Assembly: GCF_003669015.1 (NCBI RefSeq)
Contig: NZ_CP033069.1
Location: 2,738,501 to 2,802,500 of the forward strand
Length of the DNA stretch: 64,000 nt
Origin: Acidovorax sp. 1608163
GTDB taxonomy: Bacteria > Pseudomonadota > Gammaproteobacteria > Burkholderiales > Burkholderiaceae_C
Reading direction: 5' to 3'
Below the pieces are notes generated by a model. The model made no database searches. It saw only the letters and a program-made list of their open reading frames with translations, and was not told where the DNA came from. The position numbers were made by a program, and so were the translations under genes. Positions 37,569 to 46,173 of the stretch are shown piece after piece (the stretch's first letter is position 1; every line of letters starts with the position of its first letter).

Positions 37569-37964
37569 ATGGAATACACCCCACCGCCGCGCTTTGTGCG
37601 GCTGGCCGAGGCCAACCGGCCCGCCGTCCCTCTCACCATCGATGCAAAGCCCTGCACTGCACTGGAGGGCGACACCTTGCTGGTGGCCCTGATGTGCAAC
37701 GGCCGCCGCGCCCGCGACAGCGAATTTGGCGATGGCCCCCGTGCGGGCTTTTGCCTCATGGGCGCGTGCCAGGACTGCTGGGTGTGGACACCGCAGGGCG
37801 AACGGTTGCGTGCCTGCTCCACCCCCGTGGCCGCCAACATGGCGGTACTGACACAGCCCCCGGCCCAGCACTGGCCGGTGACGCAAGACCTGGCCGAATC
37901 GCTGCAACGCCATGGGCAACCCCTGCCCGTGCGGGCAACACCGGCAAGCGAGGGCACCGCATGA
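37569..37964 (+). CDS. 2Fe-2S subunit of amine/opine dehydrogenase (HcnA/OoxC-like)
   Basis: 131 aa with a Fer2_4 type ferredoxin domain: CMGACQDC-type ligands are seen in FCLMGACQDCWVW and a downstream RACSTPV, and the first ligand region is ALMCNGRRARDS. It is the small subunit found with the two flavoproteins downstream in octopine/nopaline oxidase, D-hydroxyproline dehydrogenase and HCN synthase systems. The stop codon overlaps the start of the next gene (ATGA), showing translational coupling. Confidence 0.88.
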   Translation: MEYTPPPRFVRLAEANRPAVPLTIDAKPCTALEGDTLLVALMCNGRRARDSEFGDGPRAGFCLMGACQDCWVWTPQGERLRACSTPVAANMAVLTQPPAQHWPVTQDLAESLQRHGQPLPVRATPASEGTA

Positions 37965-39349
37965 CAGCCCCCCGCATCGTCATCGTAGGCACCGGCCCCG
38001 CCGGCGTGCGCGCCGCGCAAGCGGTGGTCGAGGCAGGCCTGCGCCCCTCCGTGGTAGACGAAAGCCGCCGCGACGGTGGCCAGATTTACCGCCGCCAGCC
38101 TGAAGGGTTCAAACGCCCCTACAGCAAGCTCTACGGCACCGAAGCGGCCAAAGCCCAGGCCCTGCACAGCAGCTTTGAAGCCCTGCGCCCGCACATCGAT
38201 TACCGGCCTGACACCCTGGCCTGGAACCACACAGCAGGCGAGTTGCATGTGGTGAGCCAGGGTGAGCCCGCTACGCTGGCGTATGACGCACTCATCCTGT
38301 GCGCTGGCGCCACCGACCGGCTCATGCCTGTGCCCGGCTGGCACCGCGCGGGCTGCTACAGCCTGGGCGCCTCACAAATCGCCCTCAAGGCCCAAGCCTG
38401 TGCCATTGGCTCGCAAGTGATTTTCATGGGCAGTGGGCCGTTGCTTTACCTGGTGGCATCGCAGTACGTGCAAGCCGGAGCCAAAGTGGTCGCCGTGCTG
38501 GACACCGCGCCCGCCAGCAAACCCTGGAAGGCCATCACCGGTCTGCTCGCCCGCCCCACGCTGGCTTTGCGTGGTGTGGGGCTGATACGTGGGCTGCGGG
38601 CTGCAGGCGTGCCGGTGCTGCAAGGGATCACTCCCGTGCAGATTGACGGTGACGATGCCCTGGGCGTACAGGCCGTGGCGGTGCGCACCGCGCAGGGTGC
38701 CATTCAGCGCTTTGAATGCGACGCTGTGGGCCTGGGCTGGCACCTGCGGTCCGAAACCCAACTGGCCGATCTGGTCCAGTGCGAATTTGCGTTCGAGCCC
38801 CTGAGCCGCCAGTGGCTGCCGCGCATCGACGAAGATGGCCGTAGCACCACCAGAGGCGTCTACTTGGCGGGCGACGGCACGCGCATCCTGGGCGCCGATG
38901 GGGCCGAGGCGGCGGGCCGCCTGGCTGCACTGGCCGCCCTGAGTGACGCAGGCCACGCGACAGGGCAAGCGGCCTACCGCGACCAGGCCCCTGGCCTGCG
39001 CGGCACGCTGGCCACCATGGACCGTTTCCGCCAAGGGCTGGTGCATGCCTTTCCTTGGCCGCATGCGCAAGCCGCCGCGTTGCCCGATGACGCCATCGTC
39101 TGCCGCTGCGAAGCCGTGACGGCGGGCGAGCTGCGCCGCTGCGCGACCGAGCAGGACAGCCAGGAAGTCAACCGAGCCAAGGCCTTCAGCCGCGTCGGCA
39201 TGGGTCGCTGCCAGGGGCGCTTTTGCGGCCATGCAGCCGCCGAGGTCATCGCACACACCTGCAGCGTCCCCATCGAACAGGTGGGCCGCCTGCGCTCGCA
39301 AGCCCCCGTCAAACCCCTGATGATGAACACCCGCGAGGTGCAGCCATGA
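37961..39349 (+). CDS. FAD/NAD(P)-binding oxidoreductase, alpha subunit with C-terminal BFD-like 2Fe-2S domain (OoxA/HcnB-like)
   Basis: 462 aa. A first dinucleotide motif, IVIVGTGPAGVRAAQAVVEAG (residues about 5-25), a second around IFMGSGPLLYLVASQYVQAG, and a C-terminal cysteine cluster in DDAIVCRCEAVTAGELRR and GMGRCQGRFCGHAAAEV that would bind an extra 2Fe-2S centre. These match the A subunit of octopine/opine oxidases. It is translationally coupled to genes on both sides by four-base ATGA overlaps. In the complex it would pass electrons between the substrate flavoprotein and the respiratory chain. Confidence 0.9.
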   Translation: MTAPRIVIVGTGPAGVRAAQAVVEAGLRPSVVDESRRDGGQIYRRQPEGFKRPYSKLYGTEAAKAQALHSSFEALRPHIDYRPDTLAWNHTAGELHVVSQGEPATLAYDALILCAGATDRLMPVPGWHRAGCYSLGASQIALKAQACAIGSQVIFMGSGPLLYLVASQYVQAGAKVVAVLDTAPASKPWKAITGLLARPTLALRGVGLIRGLRAAGVPVLQGITPVQIDGDDALGVQAVAVRTAQGAIQRFECDAVGLGWHLRSETQLADLVQCEFAFEPLSRQWLPRIDEDGRSTTRGVYLAGDGTRILGADGAEAAGRLAALAALSDAGHATGQAAYRDQAPGLRGTLATMDRFRQGLVHAFPWPHAQAAALPDDAIVCRCEAVTAGELRRCATEQDSQEVNRAKAFSRVGMGRCQGRFCGHAAAEVIAHTCSVPIEQVGRLRSQAPVKPLMMNTREVQP

Positions 39350-40530
39350 GCAGCGCACACCCTCACACGACCCCATCCACCACGCAGGAGAGCGACGTGC
39401 TGGTGCTGGGCGGTGGCCTGATGGGCACCACCACCGCGTTCTTTCTGCGCCAGCATGGCAAGTCCGTCACGCTGCTGGAGCGCGAGCTGGTGGGCCGCCA
39501 GGCCAGTGGAACCAACTTTGGCAACGTGCGCCGCCAGGGCCGCGAGCTGCACCAGCTGCCCCTGGCCAACCGCGCCCGCGCTGTGTGGGGCCGCATCAAG
39601 GACCTGCTGGGCGAAGACGCGGAGTTTGTGCCCTACGGCCACCTGCGCGTGTGCTACACCGAAAAGCAGGCCGCCATCATCGAAAAGCACACGCACGACG
39701 TGAAGCCCTATGGGCTGCGGCTGGAGATGCAGACGGCCGAGCAGCTGCGCAAGCGCTGGGGCATTTTTGCGCCGGGGGTGGTGGCGGGCTCGTACTCACC
39801 CGAAGATGGCCACGCCAACCCCCGCCTGGCGGGCCCTGCCTTTGCCCGCGCTGCGCGGCGCGCAGGCGCGAACATCGTGGAGCACGCCGAAGTGCTGAAG
39901 GTGGAGCACGATGGCCACGGGTTCACCGCCCACACGGCCGACGGCCGCCGCTACCGTGCGCAGCAGATGCTGGTGGCCTGTGGTGCCTGGTCCAACCGCA
40001 TGGCCGAGCAGTTTGGCGAAGGCGTATCCCTGGACCCGCGCGGCCCCCAGATGGGCGTGACCGAACCCCTGCCCTACGCCATCGGGCCGTCCATCGGGCT
40101 GTCGTCGCCCATCGAGCACGAGGGGCTGTACTTCCGCCAGATATCGCGCGGCAACATTGTGTTTGGCGGCGGCCTCAAAGGCCCGGCCTATGCAGACCAC
40201 ATTCGCGCCTACTCCAAGCCTGACAACATCCTGCGCCAGCTGCGCGAACTGCGCCGCTTTGTGCCTGCTTTTGAGCATGTGCAACTCATTCGCGTATGGA
40301 GCGGCATTGAAGGTTACACCCCCGACTGGCAGCCCATCATGGGTCCCAGCGCCAAGGTGCCTGGGTTGCACTACGCGTTTGGCTTCAATGGCGAGGGCTT
40401 TGCCATCAGCCCCGGTGTGGGCGAGACCATGGCAGAGCTGATGGCAACGGGACGTACCGACATTCCGCTGGAGCCCTACTTCATTGGTCGACCTGGGGCG
40501 CAAAGGGCAGAGGCCGCCAAAGCCGCCTGA
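39346..40530 (+). CDS. FAD-dependent oxidoreductase, beta subunit (OoxB/HcnC-like, DAO family)
   Basis: 394 aa. FAD motif DVLVLGGGLMGTTTAFFLRQHG near residue 18, QASGTNFGNVRRQGR, and a C-terminal GIEGYTPDWQPIMGP with AFGFNGEGFAISPGVGE. This is the substrate-oxidising subunit of the three-gene enzyme, a sarcosine/glycine-oxidase-like flavoprotein that attacks a secondary amine or D-amino acid. It starts in ATGA overlap with the alpha gene. A strong terminator follows at 40566. Confidence 0.9.
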   Translation: MSSAHPHTTPSTTQESDVLVLGGGLMGTTTAFFLRQHGKSVTLLERELVGRQASGTNFGNVRRQGRELHQLPLANRARAVWGRIKDLLGEDAEFVPYGHLRVCYTEKQAAIIEKHTHDVKPYGLRLEMQTAEQLRKRWGIFAPGVVAGSYSPEDGHANPRLAGPAFARAARRAGANIVEHAEVLKVEHDGHGFTAHTADGRRYRAQQMLVACGAWSNRMAEQFGEGVSLDPRGPQMGVTEPLPYAIGPSIGLSSPIEHEGLYFRQISRGNIVFGGGLKGPAYADHIRAYSKPDNILRQLRELRRFVPAFEHVQLIRVWSGIEGYTPDWQPIMGPSAKVPGLHYAFGFNGEGFAISPGVGETMAELMATGRTDIPLEPYFIGRPGAQRAEAAKAA

Positions 40531-40565
40531 GTACGGCTAGATGTGACAGATCAGAGCCTCCATAA

Positions 40566-40601
40566 AAAAAGCCCCGCATGCCTGTGCATGCGGGGCTTTT
40601 T
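40566..40601. terminator. Bidirectional terminator after the three-subunit dehydrogenase genes
   Basis: 16-bp perfect stem, AAAAAGCCCCGCATGC (40566-40581) with GCATGCGGGGCTTTTT (40586-40601), CTGT loop. It also serves the convergent lipoprotein gene. Confidence 0.95.
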
Positions 40602-40675
40602 GCTTTGGATTGCGGGCACAGCAGCCCCCAACAAGGCACCACTGCAAGCCCGGTCAACGCCGGGGGCTGATCGGC

Positions 40676-41527
40676 TTACTGGCCGTTCAGCAGCAGACGC
40701 GTGGCTTCTGAGGTCTTCACGCCGTTGGCATTGGCCGAGCGCAAGAACAAGCCCTTGTATCGGCCCGAGGCCACCAGCCACGCGTAGCTGACGTTGCCGG
40801 TGGTCGCACCGCCCGTGACTTCGACCTTGATCTTGCACGCAGGGAAGGTGCCAGCCAACACCGTCACCGACTCGACCGAGTAGGTGGTGGTGCTGGTCTG
40901 TGCGAGCGCAGGCTGTGCGGTGCCGCCGACTTCTGTGGTGGTGGAGAAGCTGGCCACATAAGGCGTATTCAGGGCCGGGCTCACCGGGCCGCCGGTGTAC
41001 GCATACGGCGTGAAATAGCTGCTGGCTGTGGTGGTGGCGCCCTGGAACAGATTCGATACGGTCAATCCATAGGTCTGCCGCACATCGCCAACCACGCTCG
41101 AATAATTGTTCTCGGTCGTCGTCATGACGGCGCCGCCAAACGATCCGTTGATGGCCACATTGCTGTAGGTGGTGGTATTGACCTGGTTCACCAGGAAGAG
41201 CCCCGTCCTGCCGCGAAAGCTCGCGCCATTGGAGGTTGCGAACTTGCGCTGCTGGGTGGCAATGACCGTAGTGCCGTCCGTGTGGTACACGTTGGCATCG
41301 ATCTGGGCGGTGTTGCCAGCCACCGTCATCACATGGCCGTCTTCGCTACAGCCGGTATCCGCCACTGGGGTCGGGGTCACGGGGGTGGTGTCCCCTGGGG
41401 TGGCTGGATTGCCAGGCGTGACCGGTGTGGTCGGGCTGGTATCGCCGCCCCCGCCTCCACCACCGCATGCCGACAGCACGCACAGTGCGGCAGCGCAGAG
41501 CGCTGCAGTGGTGGTTTTGGAGAACAT
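40676..41527 (-). CDS. Lipoprotein with poly-Gly/Thr-Pro linker, function unknown
   Basis: 283 aa from ATG 41527. Signal peptide MFSKTTTAALCAAALCVLSAC with lipobox Cys at about residue 21, directly followed by seven glycines and a Thr/Pro-rich linker (about 28-60) that would hold the domain away from the membrane. The rest (about 65-283) is a Thr/Ser/Gly-rich beta-type domain with two cysteines. No family is recognised. Codons look native apart from the repeat-like linker. No clear operon partner; it is convergent with the dehydrogenase operon. The 259 bases before it hold no gene. Confidence 0.75.
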   Translation of the reverse strand: MFSKTTTAALCAAALCVLSACGGGGGGGDTSPTTPVTPGNPATPGDTTPVTPTPVADTGCSEDGHVMTVAGNTAQIDANVYHTDGTTVIATQQRKFATSNGASFRGRTGLFLVNQVNTTTYSNVAINGSFGGAVMTTTENNYSSVVGDVRQTYGLTVSNLFQGATTTASSYFTPYAYTGGPVSPALNTPYVASFSTTTEVGGTAQPALAQTSTTTYSVESVTVLAGTFPACKIKVEVTGGATTGNVSYAWLVASGRYKGLFLRSANANGVKTSEATRLLLNGQ

Positions 41528-41786
41528 GAAGAGACCAGAGATGTTGGATGGATTTTTGGTTTCTGGAAGATTCACGGAAAGCCCTCTGTGTGTAAAGAGG
41601 GGCGTAGCCTATGCGAGGCGCCGCAAAATTCTCATGCCATTGCACTCCGTTACACCGGCGTATCGCGGAGGCTACCAAAAAGCATTTCGGCAGGAAATTC
41701 GCTGGCTATTTTGTAAAGAATGCGTTAACGCAGGGTCAACCGATGCACGCCAGGCCTGCCTCCCCATGGCGCCCTGTGCCCATCCC

Positions 41787-42685
41787 TCAATCCACCGCAC
41801 GCAGTTGAAGCAGCCGCTGTCGCAGCGCTTCAGCCGCCGGGGCCAGCACACGGTCGCGCCGCTGCAGCAGCCCCAAGGTGCGCCACAGGTCAGGTGCCGT
41901 CATGGGCACACCGCAGACCCGTGGCGAATCGGACGACAACGCCAGCTGCGGCAGCACGGCCAGGCCCAACCCCGCCTCCACCAACGCCAGGGCCCCGGCA
42001 ACATGGTTGCACTCGTACCAGGCCACAGGTCGCTCAGGCAAGTCGGCGGTGGCCTGCTCCAGCAGCAGCCGGTTGGCACTGTCACGCGATACCGACACCA
42101 GGCGTTGCCCTGCCAGCTCTGACCAGGCCACATCTTCGCGCCCAGCCCAGCGGTGGTTGCGCGGCATGGCGAGCACATAGCGTTCGCGGGTCAGCGCTTC
42201 AAAGCGCAGCGCAGACTCCTGGCTGCCGGTAAAGCTCAGCCCAAAATCCGCCCCCCCCGCAGCACCGCGTCCAGCACCTGGCTGGCGCTTTCGTCGATGA
42301 CATGCACCTGCACTTCGGGCTGGGCTACCGCAAAGGCGCGCAGCACGCGGGGCAATACATGGGTGGCCACCGAGGGAATGCAAGCCACCGCCACGCGCCC
42401 CCGGCGCAGTTGCACCTGGTCGCTCACGCGCTGCACCGCCTCGTCCAGCCCCACCAGGGCCGCACGCGCTTCCAGCAAGAACTCTTGCCCCACGGCCGTC
42501 AGCGCCACGCTGCGGGTGGTGCGCTCCAGCAAACGCACCCCCAGGGCCAGCTCCAGCCGCTCCACACGCCGGCTCAGGGCCGGGGCAGACAGGCACAAGG
42601 CCTCGGCCGCCAACCGAAAGCTCTCTTTTTCTGCCGTCACCACAAAGGCCTGCAGTTCTCCCAGATCAAATTTAATGCGCTGCAT
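41787..42685 (-). CDS. LysR-family regulator (frame broken by a one-base deletion)
   Basis: It starts MQRIKFDLGELQAFVVTAEKE at 42685 with a classical LysR helix-turn-helix (FRLAAEALCLSAPALSRRVERLELALGVRLLER). The frame breaks in the run of eight C at 42251-42258 (eight G on the coding strand, nine expected for VLRGGADFGL). The other frame then carries the rest of the effector domain, including FTGSQESALRFEALTRERYVLAMP and GLGLAVLPQLAL, to 41787. The repaired length is 299 aa. It is divergent from a Bug-type binding-protein gene, and AATTGCAATT (42703-42712) in the gap is a possible part of its site. Confidence 0.88.
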
Positions 42686-42788
42686 GCAATAGTCGCTTCA
42701 TAAATTGCAATTCACAGATTATTGCGCGCTACCTAGACTGGCGCCTTTCGCACGGCCGACCGTGTTTCGGCCCCTTCTGGAATTGACC

Positions 42789-43763
42789 ATGCAACGACGC
42801 CCCTTGATCGCGGCAGCTGCCCTTGCGGCCTGCCTCCCACTGGCCCACACCGCCGCCCAAGCCCAAGACTTTCCGCCCAAGAAGCCCATCACCTTGGTGG
42901 TGGGCTTTGCGGCAGGTGGCTCGGCAGACATCGCTGCCCGCGTGATCGCCAAGAAGCTGGGCGAGAACATCGGCCAAAGTGTGATCGTGGACAACAAGCC
43001 CGGCGCCGGGGGCAACCTGGCCCACGCCCAGGTGGCAGCAGGCCCGGCAGATGGCACGGTGCTGCTGTTTGGCTCCATCGGTCCCCTGAGCATTGCCCCC
43101 CATTTCATGAGCGTTCGCTACGACCCGCTCAAAGACCTCGCCCCCATCACCATGGGCGTGACCTTCCCCAACGTGCTGGTGGTGCCCGCCAGCACGGGCA
43201 TCAAGACCCTGGGCGAGTTTGTGGCCAAGGCCCGGCGCGAGCCCGGCAAGCTGGACTTTGCCTCCACCGGCCCCGGCTCCGCCGCCCACCTGGCGGGCGA
43301 GCTGCTCAATGACGTGGCCAAGATCGATACCGTGCATGTGCCCTACAAGGGCGGCGCCCCCGCACTGCAGGACGTGCTGGGCGGCCGTCTGGCCTCGTTC
43401 TACGCGGCGCCCCCCACGGCTTTGCCCCATATCGAATCGGGCAAGCTCATCCCGCTGGCCACCACCGGGCTGACCCGCCCGGCCTACCTGCCTAACGTGC
43501 CCACCGTGGCAGAGACCTTCCCGGGCTTCAACGCCACCAACTGGTACGCGTTCGTGGCCTCCGCCAAGACGCCCAAGCCTTTGCTGGACCGCTGGAACAC
43601 CGAGCTGGTGAAAGTGCTCAACAGCCCGGATGTGCGCGAGAACCTGCTCAAGCACGGCCAGACGGCCGCCCCAGGCACGCGTGAGGAGCTGGGGCAGTTC
43701 ATCGCGGCAGAGAACACCAAGTGGAGCCGCATCATCCGCGAGCGCAAGATCACCGCCGACTGA
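42789..43763 (+). CDS. Tripartite tricarboxylate transporter substrate-binding protein (Bug family)
   Basis: 324 aa with a signal peptide ending AHTAAQAQ near residue 25. Family signatures are PKKPITLVVGFAAGGSADIAARVIAKKLG, VDNKPGAGGNLAH, the ligand-loop region, and LPNVPTVAETFPGFNATNWYAF. Bug proteins bind carboxylates or aromatic acids in the periplasm. No TctA/TctB membrane genes lie nearby, as is common for the many orphan Bug proteins of Burkholderiales. It is divergent from the LysR gene that probably controls it. Confidence 0.9.
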   Translation: MQRRPLIAAAALAACLPLAHTAAQAQDFPPKKPITLVVGFAAGGSADIAARVIAKKLGENIGQSVIVDNKPGAGGNLAHAQVAAGPADGTVLLFGSIGPLSIAPHFMSVRYDPLKDLAPITMGVTFPNVLVVPASTGIKTLGEFVAKARREPGKLDFASTGPGSAAHLAGELLNDVAKIDTVHVPYKGGAPALQDVLGGRLASFYAAPPTALPHIESGKLIPLATTGLTRPAYLPNVPTVAETFPGFNATNWYAFVASAKTPKPLLDRWNTELVKVLNSPDVRENLLKHGQTAAPGTREELGQFIAAENTKWSRIIRERKITAD

Positions 43764-43831
43764 TTCCCCAGCGGCGACTGCCCGCCGCCCATTCCAACCC
43801 GCAGACAACAACAACGACCCGGAGACAAACC

Positions 43832-44665
43832 ATGCAAACCCTTCCAACCACCACCGCACACACCCAGCCCCGCCGTCGGGTCATCGGAGCCCTGCTGGGC
43901 GCTGCTTTGAGCCTGGGCCTGGCCCTGGGCGCGGCCACCCCCTCCAGCGCGCAAGCAGCAGAGATCCGCGTCATCACCTCGGGCGGCTTCTCAGCCGCTT
44001 ACGACCAGCTCATTCCGCTGTACGAGCAGGCCACCGGCCACAAGGTGGTCACGGCGCGGGGCGCCTCCATGGGCACCGCCCCCGATTCCATCCCTAGCCG
44101 CTTTGCCCGGGGCGAGGCGTTCGACATCGTCATCCTGGCCGACTCGGGGCTGGAAGCGCTCATCACCCAGGGCAAGGTGCAACCCGGCAGCCGTGTGGAC
44201 CTGGCCCGCTCGATGATTGGCATGAGCGTGCGCAAGGGCACACCCAAGCCCGACATCAGCACGGTGGAAGCCCTCAAGCAAACCCTGCTGAACGCCAAGT
44301 CCATCGCCTACTCGGCCAGCGCCAGCGGCACCTACCTCTCGACCGAGCTGTTCCAGCGCCTGGGTGTGGCCGAGCAGATCAAGGACAAGGCCACCAAGAT
44401 TTACAGCGAGCGCGTGGGCACCGTGGTGGCGCGCGGTGATGCAGAGATCGGCTTCCAGCAGGTCAGCGAGTTGCTGCCGTTCAAGGAGCTGGACTACGTG
44501 GGTGCCTTGCCCGATGAAGTCCAGCAACGGGTGTTCTTCTCGGCCGGGGTGGCCGTGGGCGCGCAAAACCCCGAGGCGGCCCGGCACCTGATCCGCTTCC
44601 TGGCCGCGCCTGCAGCAGCCGCCATCGTGCGCAGCACCGGCATGGAGCCAGCGGCAGCCCGCTGA
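43832..44665 (+). CDS. ModA/SBP_bac_11-like substrate-binding protein
   Basis: 277 aa from ATG 43832, which has GGAG eight bases before it. The N-terminus has a twin-arginine-like PRRRVIGALLGAALSLGLALG followed by AQAAEIRVI. The mature domain (AEIRVITSGGFSAAYDQLIPLYEQATGHKV) is the type 2 periplasmic fold of molybdate/SBP_bac_11 proteins. EIGFQQVSELLP and RHLIRFLAAPAAA complete it. There is no ModB or ModC, so its role in molybdate uptake is doubtful; other oxyanions or organic acids are possible. It lies 68 bases after the Bug gene. Confidence 0.85.
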   Translation: MQTLPTTTAHTQPRRRVIGALLGAALSLGLALGAATPSSAQAAEIRVITSGGFSAAYDQLIPLYEQATGHKVVTARGASMGTAPDSIPSRFARGEAFDIVILADSGLEALITQGKVQPGSRVDLARSMIGMSVRKGTPKPDISTVEALKQTLLNAKSIAYSASASGTYLSTELFQRLGVAEQIKDKATKIYSERVGTVVARGDAEIGFQQVSELLPFKELDYVGALPDEVQQRVFFSAGVAVGAQNPEAARHLIRFLAAPAAAAIVRSTGMEPAAAR

Positions 44666-44867
44666 CCTTGGGGCGCGACCCCATTGCGCCCTGCGCCAAG
44701 CGCCCGGCCCCCAATCCCCAGCGCCAACGTCCTGCGCACCGGCCGCACCCGGCGCGCGCTGTTGGCGCCACCCATTGCCAAGCCGATCAGCCACAGCGCA
44801 CCAGCAAAGCCTGGTGCGGCGCTGCGCTGCGCCCAGACCGCAGCCACATTCAAAAACAAGGAGACCT

Positions 44868-45947
44868 ATGACCCCCAAGCACCTGGCCCTGGCCGCCGCC
44901 CTGGCCACACCCGCACTCGCCACACCTGTTGTCGCGCTAGCCCAAAGCAGTCTCACCATTTATGGCATTGCCGATGTCGGCGTGCGCCACAGCACGGGCA
45001 TGACGGCAGCCAACGCACCCAGCAGCGCATCGGTCAGCAGCGTGGCCAGCGGTGTCAACAACACCAGCCGCTTTGGCCTGCGCGGCCGAGAAGACCTGGG
45101 GGGCGGCCTGCATGCGCTCTTCAACCTGGAGACTGGGCTGAACCTGGACACAGGCAGCCCCGCCAATGCCAACAAGTTCTTCGACCGCGCGTCCACCGTG
45201 GGGCTGGGCGGCGGCTGGGGGCAAGTCACCGCTGGGCGCCAAACCAACCTGCTGGCCGATGCCATCAGCCCGGTGGACCCGGTGGGCATGCGCTTCGCCT
45301 CGTTCAACCCCAACATCGCCACGGCCGCCTTGAGCAGCCACGGCCTGGGCGTGGAGTACGGTGCGGCAGGCTCCACCAGCGGCTCCTACCGCCTGGACAA
45401 CGCACTCAAGTACACCGGCCGCTTCGGCCCACTCACCGCCCGGGCGATGTACAGCTTTGGCGAAAACACCGGCCGTGCTTCGGCCCAGTCCTCCGTCGGT
45501 GCAGGCCTCTCCTACACCAACGCAGGCTGGGTCGTCTCCGGGGCGCACCAGCGCTTCAAGACGGCCAGCGAGCTGCCGCTGCAAGCCAGCACGCTGGGCG
45601 CGGCGTACCAGTGGGGCAGCGTGCGCCTGGCCGTCAACACTGCACGCCACCAGGGCGACACCTCTGCCACCGCCCGCACGGTGCAGCGTGTGCACTCCGC
45701 TGGCGCCACCTGGTCGGTGACCGATGCGGTGGACCTCACCGCCGCTGTGTACCGAATGAACCGCCAGCGCACCGGCCTGCAAGCCGACGGCTACACCCGC
45801 GCCATGGTGTTTGCCGAGTACAAGCTGTCGCGCCGCACCAAGTTGTATGCCGAACTGGACCGCACCCAGTGGCGCGCGGGCTACCAAGGGGCGGCCAACC
45901 CAGACCGCGCCACGGGCATCACGGCCGGGGTGCTGCACACGTTTTGA
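44868..45947 (+). CDS. Gram-negative porin (Burkholderia-type trimeric beta-barrel)
   Basis: 359 aa from ATG 44868, preceded by AAGGAG. Signal peptide ends ATPVVALAQ near residue 24, and the mature N-terminus is SSLTIYGIADVGVRHSTG. FGLRGREDLGGGLHALFNLETGLNLDTG is the porin_4 hallmark. It ends with a C-terminal Phe (VLHTF), required for outer-membrane assembly. It lets solutes reach the binding proteins encoded just upstream, about 200 bases away. Confidence 0.93.
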   Translation: MTPKHLALAAALATPALATPVVALAQSSLTIYGIADVGVRHSTGMTAANAPSSASVSSVASGVNNTSRFGLRGREDLGGGLHALFNLETGLNLDTGSPANANKFFDRASTVGLGGGWGQVTAGRQTNLLADAISPVDPVGMRFASFNPNIATAALSSHGLGVEYGAAGSTSGSYRLDNALKYTGRFGPLTARAMYSFGENTGRASAQSSVGAGLSYTNAGWVVSGAHQRFKTASELPLQASTLGAAYQWGSVRLAVNTARHQGDTSATARTVQRVHSAGATWSVTDAVDLTAAVYRMNRQRTGLQADGYTRAMVFAEYKLSRRTKLYAELDRTQWRAGYQGAANPDRATGITAGVLHTF

Positions 45948-46010
45948 CTTCGGGCTCAGGGGCATCCTGGCCACGGTGGCTGATGCCCCTGAATCACTAT
46001 CAAAAGAATA

Positions 46011-46043
46011 GCTACTAGCGCTTAAAGAATAAGCGCTAGCAGC
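46011..46043. repeat. Dispersed palindromic repeat, best copy
   Basis: GCTACTAGCGCTTA (46011-46024) and TAAGCGCTAGCAGC (46030-46043) are 14-bp arms with one mismatch and a five-base loop, preceded by CTATCAAAAGAATA. Lies after the porin gene, so it may also help end transcription. Confidence 0.85.
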
Positions 46044-46173
46044 CAAAATCATTCATATATTTCTGTGATCCGGGGCACCCGCGTAAGTGCAGATGGCGCA
46101 CGCAGCAACTGCGATCCAAATGGAGCCCAAGCAGCGCACGACCGGAGACAGCCCCCAGTTCAGGCCCACACAT

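Noticed and set aside
43832..44665. Molybdate-binding ModA assignment
   Set aside because: The fold matches but no modB or modC is present, and the neighbours are a Bug protein and a porin, so ligand identity is left open.
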